NCBI GenBank assembly: GCA_018434945.1
Contig: JAHDOI010000038.1
Location: forward strand, 20,502-84,501
Reading direction: 5' to 3'
Origin: Selenomonadales bacterium
Lineage (GTDB): Bacteria; Bacillota; Negativicutes; Sporomusales; UBA7701
DNA: 64,000 nt
Made by a program: the position numbers and the translations under genes. Shown here in pieces: positions 49,472-56,336 of the stretch. Each line of letters starts with the position of its first letter. Position 1 is the first letter of the stretch. The notes below the pieces were generated by a model. It was given only the letters and a program-made list of their open reading frames with translations, did no database searches and was not told the DNA's origin.

Positions 49472-52429
49472 TCACAGCTCGTTTTCCGTCAGAGTGACAA
49501 AAAGGTCGACAAGCAGCGGGTCGAACTGCGTTCCCGCGCACCGGCGGAGCTCGGCCAGCGCCTCCCCGGGCGGCATCGCCTTGCGATACGGCCGGTCGTT
49601 GGTCATCGCGTCATAAGCATCCACGATACCCAGAATGCGGCACTCCAGCGGGATGCTTTCCCCGGCTATACCCAGCGGGTACCCCCCGCCGTCCCAGTGT
49701 TCCTGGTGCTTCAAAACCCAGTCCGCGATCGGCTCGAGATCGGGGGAGGCCTTCGCTATCCTGTAGCCGATCTCGCAATGTCTGCGCATGATCGCCATCT
49801 CCTCGTCGGTGAGGCGGCCGGGCTTGTTGAGGATGCTGTCCGGTATCCCTACTTTGCCGATGTCATGGAACTTGGCCAGCAGACGGATGTCGGCGAGCGT
49901 CCCTTGCGGCAGCTGCAGCCGGCGGCCCATCTTCTCCATCAGATCGCCGAGTCGGTCGGCATGCCCCTCAGTTATATGATCGCGCTCCTCCATCGCCTTC
50001 ATCATCGTCTGGACGATCGAGCCGCGAACGCTCTGGCTCTGGTGCAGCTTCTGGCGGTACATATTATTGTCCGCTTCCTTGAAAACGCTTTCCGGCCCGG
50101 CGCTGTCGGCGCCTATAGCCCAGCCGAGGGAGAGGCTGAGCGGCAGGTGACGGTTATCCCTGTTATAAGCCTCCACCAATCCGCGGTAATACTCGTTGAG
50201 GTCCTCCATCCGCTGCTTGGCCGGCGAATACAGGATCACCGCGAACTCATCGCCGCCGATCCTGGCGACATAGTCTGGCCGCTGCACACCTGCCTCGAGA
50301 ATGGCGGCCACCCTCTTAAGCAGCTCGTCCCCCTGGAGATGCCCCAAAGTATCGTTGATAAGTTTCAGGCCGTCGACATCGCACACGAATATCCCCATCG
50401 GACCATTTTCGCCGGCCTGGGCCCGCAACATTTCAGTCTCGAAATAAGCGCGGTTAAAGACCCCTGTCAGCGGATCCCTCATCCGCAGGAATTCCAGGCC
50501 CTCTTCCAGCTGCTTGCGGTCCGTCACATCCCTCATCAGCGCCAGGCAGCGGGTCTTGCCGTCGATAGCCACCTGCCCGGTGCTGACCTCGACAACCAGG
50601 CGGTTGCCGTACCGGTCGAGGGTCTCCATCTCGATGAGCGGTTGAGTTCCTTCCTTGCTCGCCCGGCGGAGAGTAGCCAGGGCTATCTCGAGATGGGCCG
50701 GCGTCGAGAGAAGGACAATCCCCTGGTGCTTGAATTCCTCCTCCGTATAGCCGAACATCTCCGTCAGCCGGCGATTGACGGACAATATCTCCCCGCTGTC
50801 CCCGTCGCAGACCACAAAACCGTCGCCGGCGGCCTGAAATATTTCCTCAGCCGTCCGTCGGCTGTGCTCGAGCTTCTCGTTGGCGATAACCATACCCTCA
50901 TACAGGGTGCTCAGCTCCTCGTGAGAAGCGGAAAGCTCCGTCAGGCTGCGCTTTAGCTCCTGCTCTTTCTCCAGCAGGGCGGATTCCATCTTGATCCGCT
51001 CCGAAATATCGATGCCGATACCGGCGATATACGGCTTGCCGTCGATAATCGTCCTGACGGCGGTGAAATAATACGGCGTTTTGCTGCCGTCCTTGTTCTG
51101 CAGGTACGACTCCGCGTTCGCCGCTCCTTGTTCGAAGGCTTTACCGGCAGCCTCGTACACGCGCTCGACAGTCTTCTCGTCGTAACGGTACCAATCCGCC
51201 AGCGTCATAGTAGCCATTTCCTGGGCCGAATAACCGGTCGCCGTCTCATGGTTCTTGTTCCAGCGGACAATGCGGCCGTTATCATCGTAAAGATACAGGA
51301 GCCCCGGCACACTCTCCAGGACAGCGCTCGAAAACGCCCGCTCGTCAGCCAGAGCGGCATAATTCGACCGCAACTCCTCCTCCGTGGACGTCAGCTCCTC
51401 ATGGGTCGCCGTCAGCTCCTCGTGAGCCGCCGTCAGTTCCTCGTGAGCCGCGGTCAACTGCTCATAGCTGCCCTGCAGCTCCAGATCGGCCAGTCTTTGC
51501 CTGCGGGACCGGATCAGCAGCTTGCCGGTAAAAAGAATGATAAACAAACTCGCGCCGCCGGCTGCCGCCATATAGATGTCGCGGCGCTGGGCGAGCGGCA
51601 GCAGCGCTTCTGGGGAAAGCCCCACCTGCACCACGAGCGGATAGTCGGGCATCATCCGGTAGCTCATATAGCCGCTTTTGCCGAACTGGGTGCCTGGAGC
51701 ATAATAAAACCCCGCCGATTGCCTGGCAATCTCCCTAAAAAGAACCGCCCGTGAAAAATCGTAGCCTACCTCCGGCGGGCTGTTGCTGGCGCGGATTATT
51801 CCGTCGAGGCCGAGCAGGCGCGCGGTGTAATTATCGTTTAAATCCAGCTGACGGTAAAAATTCGAAAAATAGTGGGGATCGATCGCCACGACGGCCACGC
51901 CGGCAAAACCGCCGTCGGGCCTATTGATGCGGCGGCTGAGGTGGACAGCCAGCGCTTTTGACAGCCGCCCGTCGAAAGGGCGCCCGATATAGGTCTGTTT
52001 GCTGTCCGTCTCCTTATGGACCGCATAATGGGGCGTATCCGCGATACTGGCGTCAGGCGCGGCCTGCAGGGTGCTGATCACCTTATACCCGGCGGCATCA
52101 AAAATAGTGGCGTGGATGAGCAGGGCATCCGGCCTCAGCTGGACCATAAGCTTTTCGATAGCCGGCGTCACCGTCTGCGCCCGTTCGTACTCGCTCTTCA
52201 TAAAAAGCAAGTACTGATCGTGATTCTTGATCACCATCCGCACATGCTCTTCGAAAGCACGGGAAAACTTGTCGCCATCGTTCCTGATCGCCTCGAGGGT
52301 TGTCCGCCGGTCCAGCCCTATCTGCCACCATGAAGCCGTCCAAACCAATACCAGCAGCATAGCGCAGAAAACCACCACGGTCTTGTCAGGCAGCAACCAT
52401 TCGCGAAAAAAGCGGCCGGCCTTGTCCAT
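49472..52429 (-). CDS. Membrane sensor: Cache-PAS-PAS-GGDEF-HD-GYP
   Basis: A 985-residue paralogue of the 45061 gene. TM1 (~18-38) and TM2 (~290-312) flank a Cache domain. A coiled coil with four tandem HEELTAA/T heptads (~320-350) follows, then PAS (~370-480), PAS (~535-650), GGDEF (~655-810, ARIGGDEFAVIL intact) and HD-GYP (~815-980, HDIGKVG and GGGYPLG intact). The last ~180 residues are nearly identical to the facing gene. It senses an external ligand and adjusts c-di-GMP. ATG 52429 has GGAGG 4-5 bases upstream. Confidence 0.92.
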   Translation of the reverse strand: MDKAGRFFREWLLPDKTVVVFCAMLLVLVWTASWWQIGLDRRTTLEAIRNDGDKFSRAFEEHVRMVIKNHDQYLLFMKSEYERAQTVTPAIEKLMVQLRPDALLIHATIFDAAGYKVISTLQAAPDASIADTPHYAVHKETDSKQTYIGRPFDGRLSKALAVHLSRRINRPDGGFAGVAVVAIDPHYFSNFYRQLDLNDNYTARLLGLDGIIRASNSPPEVGYDFSRAVLFREIARQSAGFYYAPGTQFGKSGYMSYRMMPDYPLVVQVGLSPEALLPLAQRRDIYMAAAGGASLFIILFTGKLLIRSRRQRLADLELQGSYEQLTAAHEELTAAHEELTATHEELTSTEEELRSNYAALADERAFSSAVLESVPGLLYLYDDNGRIVRWNKNHETATGYSAQEMATMTLADWYRYDEKTVERVYEAAGKAFEQGAANAESYLQNKDGSKTPYYFTAVRTIIDGKPYIAGIGIDISERIKMESALLEKEQELKRSLTELSASHEELSTLYEGMVIANEKLEHSRRTAEEIFQAAGDGFVVCDGDSGEILSVNRRLTEMFGYTEEEFKHQGIVLLSTPAHLEIALATLRRASKEGTQPLIEMETLDRYGNRLVVEVSTGQVAIDGKTRCLALMRDVTDRKQLEEGLEFLRMRDPLTGVFNRAYFETEMLRAQAGENGPMGIFVCDVDGLKLINDTLGHLQGDELLKRVAAILEAGVQRPDYVARIGGDEFAVILYSPAKQRMEDLNEYYRGLVEAYNRDNRHLPLSLSLGWAIGADSAGPESVFKEADNNMYRQKLHQSQSVRGSIVQTMMKAMEERDHITEGHADRLGDLMEKMGRRLQLPQGTLADIRLLAKFHDIGKVGIPDSILNKPGRLTDEEMAIMRRHCEIGYRIAKASPDLEPIADWVLKHQEHWDGGGYPLGIAGESIPLECRILGIVDAYDAMTNDRPYRKAMPPGEALAELRRCAGTQFDPLLVDLFVTLTENEL
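51389..51460 (-). repeat. 21-bp tandem repeats encoding HEELTAA heptads
   Basis: The DNA has about four in-frame repeats of 21 bases (GTCAGCTCCTCGTGAGCCGC and variants, plus-strand sense). They encode a coiled-coil between TM2 and the first PAS domain of the 49472 gene. Slippage here would change the linker by whole heptads. Confidence 0.8.
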
Positions 52430-52611
52430 CGCGCCTCCGAAACAATTGACATAATTTATTAATAAACAATTTTCTATACAGCGACAACTTACTCCTTTAT
52501 TTTCGCAAACACAACCACACAGCTCATAATCGGGTTATAATTACGGAAATGATTCGACAAAAAAGCTTCTCATTGACGCGATTGTTGACATAATGCCAGC
52601 AGCGCCCCCGC

Positions 52612-52646
52612 CGTAAAAAAAACTGCCTCCCGGAAATCCGGAAGGC
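52612..52646 (-). terminator. Terminator of the FIST-GGDEF operon
   Basis: On the minus strand GCCTTCCGG/CCGGGAGGC with loop ATTT (52625-52646), followed by AGTTTTTTTT. Confidence 0.85.
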
Positions 52647-52699
52647 TAGATAACGCGGAAAATTGTGGCCGGCGGCCGCTGGCGCGTCCGGCGAAGTCG

Positions 52700-53410
52700 C
52701 TAATCCACCTGATTGCGGTAAAAACCCCAGCCGTTGCGGCCCCGCCGTTTGACCCCATACATAGCGGCGTCGGCATTTTTCAGCAGCGTGTCGATATTCT
52801 CGCCATGGAAAGGATAAATACTGATACCGATACTCGCGCCGACAACCTGTGACTCGCCCTTGACCCTGAAAGGCTCGCCCAACACCGCCAGCATTTTCTC
52901 GGCAAGCCGCACAGCAGCGGTTCTCTCAACCACATTCTCCAGCAAGACGACAAACTCGTCGCCGCCGATGCGGGCCACCATCCCATCGGACTTAATGCAG
53001 GACAAAAGGCGCTGGCCGGTCTCCACCAGCACCGCGTCGCCGGCATCGTGGCCTCCGCGATCGTTCACCGCCTTAAACCAGTCCAGATCGACGAAAAGCA
53101 GCGCAACCAGCTGATGCGCCTTTTCGGCCCGGGCAATCGCCCGTGTCAGGTGCTCCTGGAACAAAATACGGCTAGGCAGCCCTGTAAGCGAATCGTAAAG
53201 AGCGAGATTCTTATAGCGGACCTCCGACTGTTTTATCAGCTCCCGCGACTCCTCTATCTCCGCATTGCGGACCTTAAGCACGGCCACATGGCTCGCATTC
53301 GCCTCTTCGAGCAAAATGCGGTTAGCCTCGCTACGCTCCAGCTTCCTCTTTAAAATGCGGTTCTCTCGTTCCAATGCCGCTATCTGCTTCTCCAACGCCG
53401 ACTTTTCCAC
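52700..53410 (-). CDS. Diguanylate cyclase with N-terminal coiled coil
   Basis: A 236-residue protein. Residues 1-65 form a charged coiled coil (LEKQIAALERENRILKRKLE). A GGDEF domain follows (~70-230) with YDSLTGLPSRILFQEHL, FVDLDWFKAVND and the intact catalytic ARIGGDEFVVLL. It makes c-di-GMP from two GTP. The GTG start at 53410 has GGAGG 9 bases upstream. It follows the FIST gene by 15 bp, so the FIST domain protein may control it. Confidence 0.9.
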   Translation of the reverse strand: MEKSALEKQIAALERENRILKRKLERSEANRILLEEANASHVAVLKVRNAEIEESRELIKQSEVRYKNLALYDSLTGLPSRILFQEHLTRAIARAEKAHQLVALLFVDLDWFKAVNDRGGHDAGDAVLVETGQRLLSCIKSDGMVARIGGDEFVVLLENVVERTAAVRLAEKMLAVLGEPFRVKGESQVVGASIGISIYPFHGENIDTLLKNADAAMYGVKRRGRNGWGFYRNQVD

Positions 53411-53425
53411 GCGGATACCTCCAGA

Positions 53426-54592
53426 CTAGCATTCCTCGGCCGCCCCCAGCAGCAAAGTTACAAAAGTAGTACCGTGGAATAAATACGGGTGGCCCTTTTC
53501 CAGCGGGCCGAACTCGCCGTAGCAGTAAAACCCCGCGAAAGGAATACCAGGCAAGCGCTGGGCAACTGTTTGCAGTTCCTTGACCGCCTGGGTGCCCATT
53601 ATCATCTTGCGGCCGGCACAAGAAAAAAGCAGCGCGGCCGCCGGGCGCCCGGCGGGATACGCCTCCAGCGCCAGGCTGAGCGACTCGTCGCACGACGCGA
53701 CCAGAGTATCCTTGTCGGCGGCCCCGATCTGCACCAGGGAGCCCTCCGGCACCCGGCCGTTAAGAGTCACCGTACCCCTCTCCGCGTCGGAAAACGGGGC
53801 CGTCCGCACGTAGAAACTGTCGCGGTCCTTCTCGTACACCGCCAGGCAGTAATTCATAAACAAATCGTAGTTGCCCGTATACTTGCGGAAATACTCCACA
53901 GCCGGCTTATCGGCGATGGTGTGGAGCACATTTTTCTCAGCGAGCGTAACCAGCTCCTTCGGCCCCATCGGCGAATGGCCGCCCTTGATTCCGCAGGAAA
54001 AAACCAGCGGTCCGGCAAACACCAGCAAAACCACGCTGTCGGTCAGCACCTCGCCGTTACAAAACTGGAAAGTTTTCCGCTGCTTGGAATGCGCCGCCGA
54101 AGCTCCGCCGATTACCGGGAATGTGCTCCCCAATACGCCCTGGATGCCCCTGTCCACGGTAGAAACGCCGGCGTTCAGCGGGTCGGCCAGAATAACGGCC
54201 AGCTTCTCCTCCCCCGCGTGGCGCTTTAGGCCCGCCCGGGCCGCCTCAGCCGCCTCCCGGCCTGCCTCCTCGCCGCGGCGGCCCGCCTCGTGTCCGGCCC
54301 CCGCGCAGATTTCCACCGTATCGGACGCAAATGCGATCAAAATCAGCGAATCCTCCGTAAAACCCAGCGCCGAAGAAAGCTCGCCATCGGTCGTGCAGCC
54401 CACAAGCTGCATCGCCGGGAATGCCTCCCTGATGGTAGACAGAAGCACCGCGTGATCATAATCTATAGAACAGAAAACAATCCCGGCCTGCGGCTCAGCG
54501 CCGTCCAGAGAAGACCTGACATGGTCGATAACCTCGCAGGCTGCTTCACGGGACAGCACGTCCTCGCTGTGACCAACAACGACTCTAAACAT
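53426..54592 (-). CDS. FIST-domain signal-sensing protein
   Basis: A 388-residue cytoplasmic protein with a FIST N domain (~20-215, VGCTTDGELSSALGF, then VIGGASAAHSKQRKTFQF) and a FIST_C domain (~225-365, LFSCAGRKMIMG, then FAGFYCYGEFGP). FIST domains are thought to bind small ligands such as amino acids and to feed signalling proteins. The ATG at 54592 has AGAGGAGAG 6 bases upstream; the frame runs open to 54643. It is the first gene of a two-gene operon with a diguanylate cyclase. Confidence 0.88.
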   Translation of the reverse strand: MFRVVVGHSEDVLSREAACEVIDHVRSSLDGAEPQAGIVFCSIDYDHAVLLSTIREAFPAMQLVGCTTDGELSSALGFTEDSLILIAFASDTVEICAGAGHEAGRRGEEAGREAAEAARAGLKRHAGEEKLAVILADPLNAGVSTVDRGIQGVLGSTFPVIGGASAAHSKQRKTFQFCNGEVLTDSVVLLVFAGPLVFSCGIKGGHSPMGPKELVTLAEKNVLHTIADKPAVEYFRKYTGNYDLFMNYCLAVYEKDRDSFYVRTAPFSDAERGTVTLNGRVPEGSLVQIGAADKDTLVASCDESLSLALEAYPAGRPAAALLFSCAGRKMIMGTQAVKELQTVAQRLPGIPFAGFYCYGEFGPLEKGHPYLFHGTTFVTLLLGAAEEC

Positions 54593-54763
54593 AGCAGACT
54601 CTCCTCTTCTCCGAATACCAAAACCGCGAAAACACGCGATCAAAGCAACCCTCTGAGCCGAAGAAATATAAAATGCACACCCGGCAGACGTTAATAATAT
54701 ATATTAAACCAAATAACGACAAATACCTCCTGATAAAACGGTGCCGCTGCCGAATCCTTCCGC

Positions 54764-54792
54764 TTGAACTTGGCCGGCAAATATGGTATAGT
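54764..54792 (+). promoter_or_regulatory. Promoter of tRNA-Gly
   Basis: TTGAAC (54764-54769), 17-bp spacer, TATAGT (54787-54792), 24 bp before the tRNA. Confidence 0.65.
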
Positions 54793-54815
54793 AAATACCG
54801 CAGTCAACTGCACAT

Positions 54816-54890
54816 GCGGGCGTAGCTCAGTGGTAGAGTACCGGCTTCCCAAGCCGTGGGTCGCGAGTTCGAATCTCGTTGCCCGCTCCA
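54816..54890 (+). tRNA. tRNA-Gly (CCC), likely integration site
   Basis: Acceptor arm GCGGGCG/TGCCCGC, D-arm GCTCAGTGGTAGAGT, anticodon loop TTCCCAA (CCC), T-arm GCGAGTTCGAATCTCGT and encoded CCA. The phage-like element starts right after it. The 3' half of such tRNA genes is a common target of tyrosine integrases. Confidence 0.93.
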
Positions 54891-54900
54891 GTAAACATGC

Positions 54901-54937
54901 GGCCTCCAGGCATCAGCCTGGGGGCCATTTTCTTTAG
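54901..54937 (+). terminator. Terminator after tRNA-Gly
   Basis: GGCC..CCAGGC/GCCTGG..GGCC stem (54901-54928) followed by ATTTTCTTT. Confidence 0.75.
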
Positions 54938-55094
54938 GAAGGCAGTAAAGGAAGGCAATAGCATATTGCATTGGGTAGACGAGATAGAATAATAGCTGAA
55001 GGGTCCCGCCATTGTTCGTGGCAAGCTGTTACATAATTTACCTATTAGGCGCTCATAAAAAATGATTGACGCAGTAGAGGCGCTATCATATAAT

Positions 55095-55116
55095 TTAAAC
55101 AGAAACAACGTTTCCG
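55095..55116. promoter_or_regulatory. Operator-like site 1 of the element
   Basis: TTAAACAGAAACAACGTTTCCG. Its core GAAACaACGTTTC is nearly palindromic, and 20 of 22 bases match site 2. It lies just after a TATCATATAATTT -10-like region and 16 bp before the regulator gene. Confidence 0.7.
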
Positions 55117-55131
55117 TTTCCGGAGGTTGGG

Positions 55132-55617
55132 ATGACTCCTAAAGAGATAATAGACCTATTAGCTTTATTAAGGGTCAGGATAACCGATCGGACTCTCTAC
55201 AACTACTCCGAGTGGAAGCTAGTCCCTGAACCCCAACGGGGGTCAGGCCGTTCTGGCAAATGGGTGGACTACCCGTCAGAGACAATGTCAGAGGCTTACG
55301 CTGCATGGCGATTGCTGCATGGCGATTACTGGCAGGACCACCATTACACTAAGCTCGGGTTCAAGCCGCCTAAGTTAGCACCTGAAACAGTGGCGGCAAT
55401 ACGTAGATTGAAGTCCGAAATAGATGCGCAGGATTGGACTCGTTTTAAACGAGAGCCTGCTGATTTTGAGGAAAGCGTCAAGTTCGTTTTGGCCGCAAAC
55501 GGTGCCTTCGACGAGGCTGCCACAATTCTTTTGATTGGCTACATCAAATTATGGGAGCTTTTCAAGCATGAGGCACAGTGGCGAACCAGAGAAATACTGG
55601 ATGACCCAGAGTATTAA
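55132..55617 (+). CDS. Putative element regulator with N-terminal MerR-like HTH
   Basis: A 161-residue protein I do not recognise fully. The N-terminus (TPKEIIDLLALLRVRITDRT, then YSEWKLVPEPQRGSGRSGKW) resembles the DNA-binding half of MerR-type regulators, where a helix-turn-helix is followed by a wing with WVDYPSET. The rest is alpha-helical. GGAGG lies 7 bases before ATG 55132. Identical-type operator sites bracket the gene (55095 and 55655), suggesting autoregulation and control of the genes to the right. Confidence 0.6.
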   Translation: MTPKEIIDLLALLRVRITDRTLYNYSEWKLVPEPQRGSGRSGKWVDYPSETMSEAYAAWRLLHGDYWQDHHYTKLGFKPPKLAPETVAAIRRLKSEIDAQDWTRFKREPADFEESVKFVLAANGAFDEAATILLIGYIKLWELFKHEAQWRTREILDDPEY

Positions 55618-55625
55618 ATAAAATA

Positions 55626-55647
55626 ACCGGTTCGATACCGGTTTTTT
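55626..55647 (+). terminator. Terminator after the element regulator
   Basis: ACCGG/CCGGT around TTCGATA, followed by TTTTTTT. Confidence 0.75.
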
Positions 55648-55654
55648 TACGGAC

Positions 55655-55676
55655 TTAAACGGAAACGACGTTTCCG
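55655..55676. promoter_or_regulatory. Operator-like site 2 of the element
   Basis: TTAAACGGAAACGACGTTTCCG. The core GGAAACGACGTTTCC is a perfect inverted repeat of 7+7 bases around A. It matches site 1 and sits upstream of the small ORF at 55696. Confidence 0.75.
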
Positions 55677-55695
55677 ATTAAAAGGGGGTGACGAT

Positions 55696-55839
55696 TTGCA
55701 AAGTAAGCATGTCGTGATAATCACAGAGAAGCTGGGGAAGAAGACTAGGAAGCGAACCAGGATTAGGGATCGCCCCCAAAACAAAACATCTAAGCCGGAT
55801 GTGTGTGAACAACCTGCCGGATCAATTGCAGCGTGCTAG
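55696..55839 (+). CDS. Small basic ORF in the element
   Basis: A 47-residue frame with a TTG start and AAAGGGGGTGA 5-6 bases upstream. The product is Lys/Arg-rich (KLGKKTRKRTRIRDR) and ends in an Ala/Cys tail. It lies between operator site 2 and the excisionase-like gene. No homology known; it is supported mainly by its ribosome site. Confidence 0.4.
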   Translation: MQSKHVVIITEKLGKKTRKRTRIRDRPQNKTSKPDVCEQPAGSIAAC

Positions 55840-55895
55840 ATGGCTGTGCTGGTCCTGCGGGTTTTTTATTTACAGATTACTTAAGGAGAAGTGAA

Positions 55896-56069
55896 ATGGC
55901 AGACAAGAAACTCTACACGATTGAGGAAGCACTGGGCATCATTCCGCTAAGTAAAGCCGGTATTTACAAGGCTTGCTCGGATGGGAAAATCCCTAGCATC
56001 AAAGTTGGCAAGCGGGTATTTATTGCATCCTGGTTCATAGACAAGCTCTTAAATGAACCGACCGCCTAG
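55896..56069 (+). CDS. Excisionase-like helix-turn-helix protein
   Basis: A 57-residue protein reading KKLYTIEEALGIIPLSKAGI, then CSDGKIPSIKVGKRVFI. This is the compact MerR-like wHTH of the Xis/AlpA/HTH_17 family. Such proteins direct excision or regulate phage satellites. ATG 55896 has AAGGAG 7 bases upstream. Its place before the replication gene fits the early region of satellites. Confidence 0.82.
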   Translation: MADKKLYTIEEALGIIPLSKAGIYKACSDGKIPSIKVGKRVFIASWFIDKLLNEPTA

Positions 56070-56336
56070 TTCCGCTGTTTCACTGCTGCCCTGACTAAGT
56101 GGATTACCAAAAGGCTGCTCCTTGATAACTCCATATCGATCAAAGTGCTGCAAGGATTTTCGGAATCTGCCGTTTACACGGTCGACCCGCCAAGGCAGCA
56201 CAAGGTAAAAAAAATACGCCATCACGGCGTTAGATAGTGCTCTCTATATCTATTGTAATTGCCGCGACTGACGTTGTCAAAGCCCGTCCGGCACGCCGCA
56301 GAAGGCCGTAGCTGGATAACAACAAAGGTGCAAGGA
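56070..56336. other. Intergenic stretch, nothing firm
   Basis: AT-balanced sequence between the excisionase-like gene and the primase gene. It has one small hairpin CGCC-ATCAC-GGCG (near 56217) and AAGGCTGCTCC/GGCAGC-type partial repeats. No gene or clear promoter. Confidence 0.4.

Noticed and set aside
49373..50956. Plus-strand frame of 527 codons opposite the 49472 gene
   Set aside because: It is the same shadow effect over the conserved HD-GYP/GGDEF region.
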